52,398 bases of DNA from Bernardetia sp. (lineage in GTDB: Bacteria > Bacteroidota > Bacteroidia > Cytophagales > Bernardetiaceae), in assembly GCF_020630935.1 (NCBI RefSeq), contig NZ_JAHDIG010000030.1, positions 1 through 52,398 on the forward strand, written 5' to 3'. Made by a program: the position numbers and the translations under genes. How positions within the stretch are numbered: position 1 is the first letter of the stretch; each line of letters starts with the position of its first letter. Positions 16,923 through 24,823 of the stretch are shown one piece after another. Below the pieces are notes generated by a model, which worked only from the letters and a program-made list of their open reading frames with translations, was not told the origin of the DNA and made no database searches.

Positions 16923-18053
16923 TTACAATCTCTGCATCAATATTTCCATTTGTTCTTTTTTCCAACTAGCAAAATCTCCAGCCAAAATGTGTTTTCTAGC
17001 TTCTCCAACCAAATATAGATAGAAGGCTAAATTATGTGTAGAGGCAATGTAAGCTCCCAAAATTTCATTGGCTCTGTTGAGGTGTCTTAGATAGGCTTTT
17101 GAAAATGTATTACTTACATAACAATCAAAACCATCATCCAAAACACTAAAATCTTTCTCCCATTTCTTGTTTTTTATATTGATGATTCCTTTTGTAGTAA
17201 AGAGCATTCCATTTCTTGCATTACGTGTAGGCATCACACAATCAAACATATCTACGCCAAGTCCTATTCCTTCTAAAATATTGGCTGGCGTTCCTACTCC
17301 CATCAAATAACGAGGTTTATCTTTCGGTAAAATATCACAAACAAGCTCTGTAAACTCATACATTTTCTCTGCTGGCTCGCCTACTGAAAGTCCTCCAATA
17401 GCGTTTCCTTCACGGTCTTGTTCGGCTACAAATTCAGCAGAAGCCCTACGCAAATCTCTGTACGTACTTCCCTGTACGATAGGAAAAAGTGTTTGGTCGT
17501 AGCCATATTTTCCTTCCGTAGAATCAAAACGATCGATACAGCGTTTGAGCCAACGATGCGTCATTTCCATTGATTTTTTTGCATAGTCATAATCAGAAGG
17601 ATAAGGAGGACACTCATCAAAAGCCATAATAATGTCAGCACCAATGCTGCGCTGAATGTCCATTACATATTCAGGTGTGAAATTTAGCTTTGAGCCATCT
17701 ATATGCGATTTAAAAACAACGCCTTCTTCTTTTATCTTACGCATCTGTCCCAAAGAATACACTTGATAGCCTCCACTATCTGTAAGAATGGGTCTGTCCC
17801 AGTTCATAAACTTGTGCAATCCTCCTGCTGCTTCCAATATTTCTGTATTCGGACGCAAATACAAATGATAGGTGTTTCCTAAAATAATCTGTGCTTTTAC
17901 CTGTTCTTTTAAGGCTTCTGGTGGTACACCTTTTACTGTTCCCAGTGTTCCGACAGGCATAAAAATAGGAGTCTGTATTTTTCCGTGTGCAGTGGTAATT
18001 GTGCCCGCTCTTGCAGAACTGTTTTGGTCAGTGGTGTGGAGTTCGAAGTTCAT
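16923..18053 (-). CDS. tgt: tRNA-guanine(34) transglycosylase (queuine/preQ1 tRNA-ribosyltransferase)
   Basis: This 376-residue enzyme swaps guanine 34 for preQ1 in Asp, Asn, His and Tyr tRNAs. Substrate-binding TDSGGYQVYSLG holds D92, FDECPP is at 145-150, and GVDMFDCVMPTRNARNG carries the catalytic aspartate and the tRNA-contacting arginine. The family's C-terminal zinc site (C-x-C-x2-C plus His) is not intact. Alignment by eye gives F309, C311, S314 and H340, so two of four ligands are gone while YLRHL and the STHN histidine remain. This may be a lineage feature of Bacteroidota. The leader upstream carries heptad repeats. Confidence 0.95.
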   Translation of the reverse strand: MNFELHTTDQNSSARAGTITTAHGKIQTPIFMPVGTLGTVKGVPPEALKEQVKAQIILGNTYHLYLRPNTEILEAAGGLHKFMNWDRPILTDSGGYQVYSLGQMRKIKEEGVVFKSHIDGSKLNFTPEYVMDIQRSIGADIIMAFDECPPYPSDYDYAKKSMEMTHRWLKRCIDRFDSTEGKYGYDQTLFPIVQGSTYRDLRRASAEFVAEQDREGNAIGGLSVGEPAEKMYEFTELVCDILPKDKPRYLMGVGTPANILEGIGLGVDMFDCVMPTRNARNGMLFTTKGIINIKNKKWEKDFSVLDDGFDCYVSNTFSKAYLRHLNRANEILGAYIASTHNLAFYLYLVGEARKHILAGDFASWKKEQMEILMQRL

Positions 18054-18098
18054 TTATTTTTAGTGATAAATTATTAACTATTAGTGATTAGTGAAATA
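18054..18098 (-). repeat. Heptad-periodic leader of tgt
   Basis: On the minus strand, units CACTAAT, CACTAAT and AGTTAAT are followed by two related units and end 5 bp before the tgt ATG. This fills the gap to the four-helix bundle gene. The units are the same family as the perfect array at 18514-18590, in the opposite orientation. Confidence 0.6.
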
Positions 18099-18455
18099 CT
18101 ATTTGATTTTTGACTTCATTGTTTTGATGCTACTTGTAATTATTTTTAAGAGTTCAGTTGCATCAAAATTTAAACTTTCAAATTCTTCATTTTTTATAAA
18201 GTCAGTTTCTTTCAAAAGCTCAAGCCAGTAAAGTGTCTCATTGATTTCTTTTTGTGAGATAGAAAGTTTATGTATAAAGTCTAGGTTACTTTGAGCAAAT
18301 TCGGCTTCTCTTACGTTAGCTCCTACTGATGTTCCACTTCTTAAAATTTGCTTAGACAAAACATATTCTTTTTGGCTAATAGTTAAGTATTTGTATAAAT
18401 TTACAATCCGAACAGCAAAATGAAAACTTTTTTTCTTTAAAACACCTTTACTCAT
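18099..18455 (-). CDS. Four-helix bundle protein (23S rRNA IVS-type family)
   Basis: The 118-residue protein shows the family pattern: SFHFAVRIVNLYKYLTISQKEY, then LSKQILRSGTSVGANVREAEFAQS, then FIHKLSISQKEINETLYWLELL. These helices form a pentameric four-helix bundle in known structures. The family was first seen inside intervening sequences of 23S rRNA genes, but stand-alone copies like this one are frequent in Bacteroidota. The biological role is unknown. No rRNA sequence is adjacent here. It lies 45 bp upstream of tgt on the same strand. Confidence 0.87.
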   Translation of the reverse strand: MSKGVLKKKSFHFAVRIVNLYKYLTISQKEYVLSKQILRSGTSVGANVREAEFAQSNLDFIHKLSISQKEINETLYWLELLKETDFIKNEEFESLNFDATELLKIITSSIKTMKSKIK

Positions 18456-18513
18456 ATTTTGTACTTTAGTTTTTTACAAAATTAAATAAAACAATCAATA
18501 CCTAAAAGAATTT

Positions 18514-18590
18514 ATCACTAATCACTAATCACTAATCACTAATCACTAATCACTAATCACTAATCACTAATCACTAATCACTAATCACTA
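18514..18590 (+). repeat. Perfect 11-unit heptamer array before the O-methyltransferase start
   Basis: The unit ATCACTA is repeated 11 times without a change over 77 bp, then ATC and the ATG at 18594 follow directly. The array is therefore the immediate 5' leader of the O-methyltransferase gene. Perfect identity of all units suggests recent expansion or ongoing slippage. Confidence 0.95.
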
Positions 18591-18593
18591 ATC

Positions 18594-19265
18594 ATGGACT
18601 TCCTCCCCCCAGAACTTTTGCCAGCATTAGAAAACTATGCACTCAACCATTCTCAAGACGAATTATCTGTTTTGAAAGAATTAGATCGACAAACTCACTT
18701 GAGAGCCAACAAACCTCGTATGCTTTCAGGACACTTGCAAGGAAATTTTTTGCAACTAATTTCTAGGCTTATGCAGCCTAAGCGTATTTTAGAAATTGGA
18801 ACTTATACAGGGTATTCAGCCATTTGTCTAGCACAAGGACTTGCAGAAGGTGGAACTTTACATACCATTGACAACAATCCAGAGCAAGAAGCCATTACAA
18901 GAGAGTTTATAGAAAAAGCAAATTTGAAAGACAAAGTAAAACTGTATTTAGGAAATGCTGCTGAAATTATACCTACTATTTTATCAGATAATGAAGAGTG
19001 GGATATGGTTTTTGTGGATGCAGATAAGGAAAATTATAGCTTGTATTACGATTTAGTTTTTGATAAGGTCAGAAAGGGAGGAATTATCATTGCCGATAAT
19101 GTGCTTTGGAGTGGAAAGGTTTTGAAAGAGCCTTCAGAGCTAAAGAAAAATGACAAAAGCACGAGAGCATTGTTAGAATACAATCAGAAAATTCATCAAG
19201 ACGAGCGAGTTTTTCATACACTTTTGCCTTTGCGTGATGGACTGATGATGGCAATAAAAGAATAG
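18594..19265 (+). CDS. Class I O-methyltransferase (catechol/caffeoyl-CoA type)
   Basis: This 223-residue protein belongs to the metal-dependent O-methyltransferase family. SAM-binding motif I is RILEIGTYTGYSAICLA (residues 64-80) and the second strand reads LHTIDNNPE. The metal-binding aspartate pair sits in WDMVFVDADKENY, with GGIIIADNVLWSGKV after it, and the C-terminus reads LPLRDGLMMAIK. Bacterial members methylate catechol-like small molecules, and the substrate here is open. The translation start is fixed by the heptamer array that ends 3 bp before the ATG. Changes in repeat number would alter the leader length but not the reading frame of the protein. Confidence 0.92.
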   Translation: MDFLPPELLPALENYALNHSQDELSVLKELDRQTHLRANKPRMLSGHLQGNFLQLISRLMQPKRILEIGTYTGYSAICLAQGLAEGGTLHTIDNNPEQEAITREFIEKANLKDKVKLYLGNAAEIIPTILSDNEEWDMVFVDADKENYSLYYDLVFDKVRKGGIIIADNVLWSGKVLKEPSELKKNDKSTRALLEYNQKIHQDERVFHTLLPLRDGLMMAIKE

Positions 19266-19345
19266 AGAAAGGCTAACATTTTATTGAAAGTACACGTACT
19301 AGGTAATACCAACTACTAAAACTTATCTATCACTAAATTCTCTTT

Positions 19346-20572
19346 ATGCCAACTAAACTTCCTACTCAGCCTAAGTGTCTGAATTGTAATTACGAAGTAA
19401 AACAAGAAAATAAATACTGCCCCAAATGTGGACAAGAAAATGCTAACAAACGCATTTCTATTGCAATGCTGTTGCAAGATGCTTTTGCAACAGCATTTAA
19501 TTTTGAATCAAGGGTATTTAAAACAATTCCATTGTTTTTATTCTACCCTGGGAAACTAACCAAACAGTTTTTAGAGGGAAAGCGAGTGTGTTATATGCAC
19601 CCTTTCAAAATTTATCTACTTTCTAGTATTCTTTTTTTCTTTGTAATTATTAAGCTCTTTACACCCAGTATTGAGAATGCTATTCGAAACTTAGACACGA
19701 AGGTTAATAGTACGAATATGGACATTACAATGAATGACTCTACTGTGGCTAGTAATGAGGACAACAGTACTGTTAAAAGTGTTCAAGAAGATTTTGAAGA
19801 GGGATGGAATATGCATGACAAGGAAAAAAATACCTCAAGTGATTCTATTTCTAAAGAGTTAGAACTTCAGATTGCTCAAAAACAAAAAGTTATTCAAGAT
19901 TCAATTTCTAAAATCATTGCAAATTTTAATAAAGGAAAATTAAAAAATCAAAATGTCAATGTTGATTCTTTAGAGAATTTGCTACAAGATAGTGCCATGC
20001 TCTCTAACGCAATTTTACTTGCTAGTAGAGAAACAAAAAAGAAACAAGGTGCATTACGTAGGTTCTTTAGGTTGATTAAAGACAGAAACATGACGCCAAA
20101 TGCTCTTTTAGATTCTTTAAATACCGAAAGTAAGAAGGAAATAAATATTCAGATTGCCGAACAGCTTTTAAAAATAGGAAGAAATGACCCTGCCATTTTC
20201 TTAGCTGATATAGTTAATAATATTGGTACACTAATGTTCTTTACACTTCCAATACTAGCTTTCTTTTTTGTGCCTTTTTATATCCGAAGAAATAAGTATT
20301 ATATAGACCATCTTATCTTTACTCTCCATTTACAAGCCTTTACATTTGTAATTCTGACGTTGGCAGCCATATTTTTTCATTGGAGTATTTATTTTATGGT
20401 TATAGTTTTATGTTTGATATTGATTATTTATGTTTGGATTGCTTTTAAAAGAGTCTATCAGCAAGGGTTTTTCAAAACTACCATCAAAGCCAGTATGATT
20501 TCGTTTTTGTATGCCCTAACGTTAGCTTTTATGCTTATCATAAACCTTTTATATTCATTTTTTATGTTCTAA
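19346..20572 (+). CDS. DUF3667 family membrane protein with zinc ribbon
   Basis: The 408-residue protein begins with a zinc ribbon (C11, C14, C25, C28 in CLNC and CPKC) followed by the DUF3667 pattern FNFESRVFKTIPLFLFYPGKLTKQFLEG and a first transmembrane helix near residue 90. A long charged middle part of about 170 residues, rich in Ser, Asn and Asp and probably flexible, separates it from a C-terminal block of three or four helices. The function is unknown; members are often beside genes for membrane or lipid metabolism. Its stop overlaps by 4 bp the 3' end of the convergent TPR gene on the other strand. Confidence 0.8.
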   Translation: MPTKLPTQPKCLNCNYEVKQENKYCPKCGQENANKRISIAMLLQDAFATAFNFESRVFKTIPLFLFYPGKLTKQFLEGKRVCYMHPFKIYLLSSILFFFVIIKLFTPSIENAIRNLDTKVNSTNMDITMNDSTVASNEDNSTVKSVQEDFEEGWNMHDKEKNTSSDSISKELELQIAQKQKVIQDSISKIIANFNKGKLKNQNVNVDSLENLLQDSAMLSNAILLASRETKKKQGALRRFFRLIKDRNMTPNALLDSLNTESKKEINIQIAEQLLKIGRNDPAIFLADIVNNIGTLMFFTLPILAFFFVPFYIRRNKYYIDHLIFTLHLQAFTFVILTLAAIFFHWSIYFMVIVLCLILIIYVWIAFKRVYQQGFFKTTIKASMISFLYALTLAFMLIINLLYSFFMF

Positions 20573-20934
20573 AATTCATCTTCAAACTCCATTAAAAAAA
20601 GCTCGTAAGCAGAACTTAATTCTTGAAGTGATTTTAGAGTTACTTTATCTGCTTCTTTATTTTCTAATTTGGCTTTCTCAATCTGTTCTTGACAAGTTTT
20701 TATGCCTTTTAAATAGGTTTGATTCGCCTTTTCATAGTTTTCTAAGTGCGTGTAAAGTTCAGCAGCGTGATAGTAAGTAGGAATATACTCTGAGTAATTT
20801 TGAAGTAAATTTTCAAAGTATTCTAAGGCTTTTTGAACGTCTGTTTTGAGATATTCGGTAGCAAGAGCATATAGTAAAAATGTGTCGTTGGGTTCTTTTT
20901 CTAAAAAGCTTAAAAGTTGTGTTAGTCTGTCCAT
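20569..20934 (-). CDS. Small tetratricopeptide repeat protein
   Basis: The 121-residue cytoplasmic protein contains three TPR-like helix pairs: FLLYALATEYLKTDVQKALEYFENLL, then PTYYHAAELYTHLENYEKANQTYLKGI, then a third with LQELSSAYELF. The third ends in acidic residues. It probably mediates protein-protein contacts; the partner is unknown. The gene is monocistronic, convergent with the DUF3667 gene (4-bp overlap of the 3' ends) and divergent from the deoxyribonucleotidase-like gene at 21009. Confidence 0.75.
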   Translation of the reverse strand: MDRLTQLLSFLEKEPNDTFLLYALATEYLKTDVQKALEYFENLLQNYSEYIPTYYHAAELYTHLENYEKANQTYLKGIKTCQEQIEKAKLENKEADKVTLKSLQELSSAYELFLMEFEDEF

Positions 20935-21008
20935 TCTGTATTATCAAGTATTATTTTTGTATCTTGAATTAAGAAATAAAGCTACACAAAATTTGAAAAA
21001 ATATAGCG

Positions 21009-21467
21009 ATGAAAAAAATTATCTATGTAGATATGGATGATGTTCTTTGTGATTATAAAGCAGCTTTTACAAAGGCAATTGAAAAAAATCCAGAGATTCA
21101 GTATCCACAAAGTCAATTTGATTTTTTTAGGAAACTAAAACCCATAACTGGCAGCATTGAAGCTATAGAATTTCTTAGGAAACAAGATATTTTTGAAGTT
21201 TATATTCTGACTGCTCCCTCACTATTCAACCCTATTAGTTATTTAGAAAAAAGACTTTGGATAGAAGACCATTTGGGATTCGAATTTGTGGAAAAACTTA
21301 TTATTTCTCCCAACAAAGGACTTTTGAAAGGAGATTATTTGATAGATGATATTACAGAAGGAAAAGGACAGGAAGGTTTTGAGGGAACATTACTACATTT
21401 TGGCAAAGAAAAATATCCAAACTGGAAAAGTATTATTCATTATTTTACTACAACATATTCTATTTGA
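21009..21467 (+). CDS. 5'(3')-deoxyribonucleotidase-like HAD phosphatase
   Basis: The 152-residue protein begins IIYVDMDDVLCDY, the NT5C-type HAD motif I with nucleophile D8 and acid/base D10. The ILTAPS strand corresponds to HAD motif II and the KGLLKGDYLIDDI segment supplies the motif III lysine and the motif IV aspartates. Members dephosphorylate dUMP/dTMP-type nucleotides and help balance deoxynucleotide pools, but the exact substrate here is inferred. The gene begins 74 bp from the divergent TPR gene and is followed by the small protein gene at 21510, 42 bp away. Confidence 0.87.
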   Translation: MKKIIYVDMDDVLCDYKAAFTKAIEKNPEIQYPQSQFDFFRKLKPITGSIEAIEFLRKQDIFEVYILTAPSLFNPISYLEKRLWIEDHLGFEFVEKLIISPNKGLLKGDYLIDDITEGKGQEGFEGTLLHFGKEKYPNWKSIIHYFTTTYSI

Positions 21468-21509
21468 GACGATTTAAGAACTTGAATAACATTTAATCAA
21501 TAATCAAAA

Positions 21510-21908
21510 ATGCAAAGAGAAAAAGATTATCTAAAGAAAAAAATAGACAAACTTGCCGTAGTGTTGGCAGAACTTTTAGCCAAGGTAACTAAAAATGAGG
21601 TTGCTTTTACAAAAGATGAATTTTCTAATGAATTTGACCAAATTTTGGAAGAACAAACTACCATAAACCTCCAAACGATTTTGGAAATGGGAGAAGAAAA
21701 TTTTTTAAAAAATCTACAAGAAAAAAATGAGTTTACGCCCAAGCAACTTCATGTCTTGACAGATGTATTGTATCAATATTACCTCAATTTTGGAAATGTA
21801 AATCATCTAAATAAGAAAATTGTTGCGCTCTACGAATCTTGCATTACAGAAGGAATTGCGCTTTCATTGGAGCAGTACAAACTCATAGAAAAATTAAAAG
21901 CTATGTAG
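21510..21908 (+). CDS. Conserved-looking hypothetical alpha-helical protein
   Basis: I do not recognise this 132-residue protein with confidence. It is helical throughout: a Lys-rich first helix, a stretch with DQILEEQTTINLQTILEM, and a C-terminal half (QLHVLTDVLYQYYLNFG, then KIVALYESCITEG) that resembles small TPR-like or DUF6483-like helical proteins of Bacteroidota. There is no signal peptide and no catalytic motif. The stop codon is directly followed by a short perfect hairpin and then the DUF1415 gene, so the run 21009-22518 probably forms one transcript. Confidence 0.6.
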   Translation: MQREKDYLKKKIDKLAVVLAELLAKVTKNEVAFTKDEFSNEFDQILEEQTTINLQTILEMGEENFLKNLQEKNEFTPKQLHVLTDVLYQYYLNFGNVNHLNKKIVALYESCITEGIALSLEQYKLIEKLKAM

Positions 21909-21926
21909 CACACTCTTCAGAGTGTG
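21909..21926. repeat. Short perfect hairpin in the intergenic gap
   Basis: CACACTCT / AGAGTGTG with a 2-nt loop, directly after a stop codon and 14 bp before the next ATG. There is no T run, so it is unlikely to be a full terminator. It could act on translation or mRNA stability. Confidence 0.6.
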
Positions 21927-21939
21927 AAAAAACAAAACT

Positions 21940-22518
21940 ATGGAAAACGCAAAATCAATAACACAAAAATGGCTAGAAGAATGGATTTTGAATCTCAATC
22001 TATGTCCCTTTGCCCATTCAGTTTATAAAAATAATCAAATTCGCTTTGAGGTAGAAGAAAGTAATGACTTTAAAAAGTGTGTAGAAAAGGCTGTAACTGA
22101 AATAGAATCATTACAAAAAAATGAATTTGAAAATGACATTGATACAACACTTCTTATTTTTCCACATAATTTTATCAATGTTGAGACAACAGAAGAAACC
22201 GAAGAAAATCAGTCATTCAACGACTTTTTGGATTTTGTAGCTCTTTTGGATTTGTATTTGGAACAAAATAATTTGGAAGGTGAGTTTCAACTGGTGGCTT
22301 TTCATCCTAATTATATTTTTGAAGGGGAAGAAAAAGACTCTAAAAGTCATTACACCAATCGTTCGCCATATCCAATGTTGCATATTTTGAAGGAAGAGAG
22401 CGTAACAAAAGCTATAGAAAGTTATGGAAATATAGACGCTATTCCTCAAAAGAACATAGAGAAATTAGAAAAAATGGATGAAAAAGATTTTGAGTGGTTG
22501 CAATCTTTCCAAAAATAG
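21940..22518 (+). CDS. DUF1415 domain-containing protein
   Basis: The 192-residue protein fits DUF1415: N-terminal WLEEWILNLNLCPFAH, a middle DTTLLIFPH and NDFLDFVALLDLYLE, then FQLVAFHPNYIFEG, NRSPYPMLHILKE and a C-terminal PQKNIEKLEKM. Conserved cysteine, histidines and the RSPYP motif suggest a metal or nucleotide site, but the family has no established function. It is cytoplasmic. It ends the transcript that starts with the deoxyribonucleotidase-like gene; the spacer after it holds a strong promoter for rodA. Confidence 0.85.
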   Translation: MENAKSITQKWLEEWILNLNLCPFAHSVYKNNQIRFEVEESNDFKKCVEKAVTEIESLQKNEFENDIDTTLLIFPHNFINVETTEETEENQSFNDFLDFVALLDLYLEQNNLEGEFQLVAFHPNYIFEGEEKDSKSHYTNRSPYPMLHILKEESVTKAIESYGNIDAIPQKNIEKLEKMDEKDFEWLQSFQK

Positions 22519-22541
22519 TTTAAACAAATCAAATACAGCAG

Positions 22542-22572
22542 TTTATTATTCTGTTCAAATTTTGTATCTTTG
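22542..22572 (+). promoter_or_regulatory. Bacteroidota-type promoter for rodA
   Basis: TTTA, 19 bp, TATCTTTG. The -7 box is a full match and the -33 box has three of four bases, with ideal spacing. Confidence 0.6.
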
Positions 22573-22633
22573 TAGTGCAATTTTATAGTGGAAAAGTTCA
22601 ATAATTTGATTTTTTAAAATATTGCTTTTCATT

Positions 22634-22662
22634 CGTAATTTTTAATTAATCAATTCGTAATT
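22634..22662 (+). repeat. Heptad-like leader of rodA
   Basis: CGTAATT, TTTAATT, an 8-bp unit, CGTAATT, ending 5 bp before the ATG. It is the same unit family as the secDF leader. Confidence 0.5.
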
Positions 22663-22667
22663 CAAAA

Positions 22668-24200
22668 ATGTACGGTTCTTCCTCTTCTCGTTCTCCTTTT
22701 GCTCAACTAGACTGGCTAACAATACTTTTATTTTTTGGTCTTTTGTCGTGGGGATGGATTAGTATTTATGCAGCCATTTATGATGCTGAAAAAACTTATA
22801 CCATCACTCAATTTTTGTTTAAAACGAATGCAGGAAAACAGATTGTTTGGATTGGACTAGCTACGCTTTTGGCTTTTGTCTTGACACTTTTAGATGTTCG
22901 GCTTTTTGCTTCGGTTTCCCCCTTTTTCTACATAGGAACGATGGCTCTGCTTGTAGGAGTTTTACTTTTTGGAAGAGAAGTCGCAGGCTCTAAGTCGTGG
23001 TTTGATTTTGGTGGTATTCGCTTCCAACCTGCCGAACTAGCCAAAGTAGGAACTGCTCTAATGATAGCCTTTTTCTTAGGAAATAAGCGTGTGAGTGCTG
23101 AAAAATGGAGATATATTGGTGTTTTGATGGTCATTATTGGTATTCCTGCCGTCTTGACAATTCTGCAAGGTGATACAGGCTCGGCAATGGTTTTTGCTAG
23201 TTTTTTTATCGTATTTTACCGTGAAGGACTTCCTTCTTTCATTATGGTGATTGGACTTTCAGCCATAATACTTTTGGTGGCAACGCTTGTTATGCTTTCC
23301 GATTTGTGGGGATTGATGCAAAGAATAATTGTTGCTGGAGGAACGATTTTATTAGTTATTCAACTTGTAGATTTTTTGAGAAGACGAACAGAAGACCGTC
23401 CAAAATGGTATGTTTTTGTGATAGAAGTAGGTTTAAATGTTGCTTTGCTTACCATGCCGTGGTGGCTTCCTGTACAAGAATATGAAGCAGAAAAAAATAC
23501 AGCTCTTATCAAATCTGAATCTTTCAAACAAAACTTAATGTGGTTAGGAGGAATTTTTGGAATTTGGCTCATTATAAAGGGAATTTTTTCACTTACAGTA
23601 GATAAAAAATACAAACCGATTTGGCTTACAGGCTTTATTGTAATGGCGACAGTAGCGATTGTGGGAGGACTAGACTTTTTTGTAAAAGATGTTTTGAAAG
23701 AATATCAGCGCAAAAGATTGGAGGTTTTGGTCGACCCAACACAAGGAAAACAAGATTTTGGTTGGCAAGTCTATAACTCAAAAAGTGCTATCAGTTCTGG
23801 AGGGCTTACTGGAAAAGGATTTTTAGAGGGAACTCATACAAAACTCAATTACGTTCCTGACCAAAGTACAGATTTTATTTATTGTACCATCGGTGAAGAA
23901 CAAGGCTGGGTCGGAAGTTTTGGTGTTTTGGTGTTGTTTGTTTTGTTATTCTTTAGGCTTATCCACGTAGCTGAACGGCAAAAATCTAAATTTTCTAGGG
24001 TGTATGCTTATGGTGTAGTTTCTATTTTATTTTATCATTTTGTCGTCAATATTGGAATGACTATCGGACTTTTTCCTGTAATTGGTATTCCGTTGCCATT
24101 TTTTAGTTATGGAGGTTCATCGCTTTGGGGCTTTACTTTGCTACTTTTTATTTTGGTAAAACTAGATATGCACCGTAAGACAGAAGTGAAGATAGACTAA
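22668..24200 (+). CDS. rodA: RodA-like SEDS peptidoglycan glycosyltransferase
   Basis: RodA polymerises lipid II into glycan strands during cell elongation. The protein is 510 residues, well above the 370 of E. coli. Family features are KSWFDFGGIRFQPAELAK, LQGDTGSAMVF, SGGLTGKGFLEGTHTKLNYVPDQSTDFIY and the C-terminal GIPLPFFSYGGSS. Between the LQGDTGSA helix pair and the YQRKRLEVLVDP loop there is an extra stretch of about 100 residues holding about three additional hydrophobic segments. No transpeptidase partner (PBP2) is adjacent. The gene lies behind its own promoter. Confidence 0.92.
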   Translation: MYGSSSSRSPFAQLDWLTILLFFGLLSWGWISIYAAIYDAEKTYTITQFLFKTNAGKQIVWIGLATLLAFVLTLLDVRLFASVSPFFYIGTMALLVGVLLFGREVAGSKSWFDFGGIRFQPAELAKVGTALMIAFFLGNKRVSAEKWRYIGVLMVIIGIPAVLTILQGDTGSAMVFASFFIVFYREGLPSFIMVIGLSAIILLVATLVMLSDLWGLMQRIIVAGGTILLVIQLVDFLRRRTEDRPKWYVFVIEVGLNVALLTMPWWLPVQEYEAEKNTALIKSESFKQNLMWLGGIFGIWLIIKGIFSLTVDKKYKPIWLTGFIVMATVAIVGGLDFFVKDVLKEYQRKRLEVLVDPTQGKQDFGWQVYNSKSAISSGGLTGKGFLEGTHTKLNYVPDQSTDFIYCTIGEEQGWVGSFGVLVLFVLLFFRLIHVAERQKSKFSRVYAYGVVSILFYHFVVNIGMTIGLFPVIGIPLPFFSYGGSSLWGFTLLLFILVKLDMHRKTEVKID

Positions 24201-24204
24201 TTTT

Positions 24205-24239
24205 CAGTTACCAGTAAACAGTTATCAGTTGCCAGTACA
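24205..24239 (+). repeat. Heptad tract CAGTTAY after rodA
   Basis: Five consecutive 7-bp units starting CAGTTAC, CAGTAAA. The third, fourth and fifth keep the CAGT core. It starts 4 bp after the rodA stop. The same unit family appears inverted at 40991-41025. Confidence 0.75.
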
Positions 24240-24273
24240 TAAAATTATTCGCCCAATATATAATCAGTTTAAA

Positions 24274-24768
24274 ATGGCAAATACTATTTCAAATGATAAT
24301 GTTAGAGAGAGGGACTATTTGAATATGAGTAATAGTTTAACAGGTATTTTTATAGATACACTTTGTCTTGCTGGCAGTGATATTGCAAAAGAAGAATATC
24401 AGAAAGATATAATGATTTGGTTTGCTCAAAGAGATTGGTCATTATTAGGTTTGGGTATTATAGGTTTTGATATAACAGAAATCATTTGGGATAAATCTTT
24501 ATTTCAGCACCAAAAAAAGTTTATCCTTAAGGTGATAGAAAGAGCTCTAGAAAAGGCAAATTGGAATCAGTTGAGTTATGAACCAAGAGAAGATTGGATA
24601 ATGAGTAGTTTAAAGACATTTAAGAGAATGATTGAAGAGTTCAATTTAGAGCATATTGAAAAGGAAGAAATATTTGAAATAATACCTTTTGGAAATAAAT
24701 ATCAAAAATGTGAAAAACATCAAATTTATCTTCACATTGAAGGCTGTGTAATTTGTAACAACGAGTAA
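24274..24768 (+). CDS. Hypothetical cytoplasmic protein with C-terminal zinc-ribbon-like motif
   Basis: From the ATG at 24274 the protein has 164 residues; the in-frame TTG at 24229 lies inside the heptad tract and is less likely. I do not recognise the family. It has no signal peptide or transmembrane helix. The middle is rich in Trp (IMIWFAQRDWSLLGLGIIGFDITEIIWD) and the C-terminus has C-x2-H and C-x2-C pairs (CEKH, CVIC) spaced as in a small zinc ribbon. It lies between rodA and a glycosyltransferase gene on the same strand. Confidence 0.6.
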   Translation: MANTISNDNVRERDYLNMSNSLTGIFIDTLCLAGSDIAKEEYQKDIMIWFAQRDWSLLGLGIIGFDITEIIWDKSLFQHQKKFILKVIERALEKANWNQLSYEPREDWIMSSLKTFKRMIEEFNLEHIEKEEIFEIIPFGNKYQKCEKHQIYLHIEGCVICNNE

Positions 24769-24794
24769 AAGCTAGATTAATGAATTATATCAAT

Positions 24795-24822
24795 TAATCA
24801 CTAAACATTAATCACTAAAAAA
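24795..24822 (+). repeat. Heptad leader before the TTG-initiated glycosyltransferase
   Basis: Four units: TAATCAC, TAAACAT, then TAATCAC again and an A-rich unit, ending 1 bp before the TTG start at 24824. Confidence 0.65.
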
Positions 24823-24823
24823 C

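Noticed and set aside
18099-18455. Intervening sequence of a 23S rRNA gene
   Set aside because: The four-helix bundle gene lies between tgt and an O-methyltransferase gene with no rRNA sequence near.
18514-18590. CRISPR-like array
   Set aside because: Units are 7 bp and directly adjacent without spacers; it is a plain tandem repeat.
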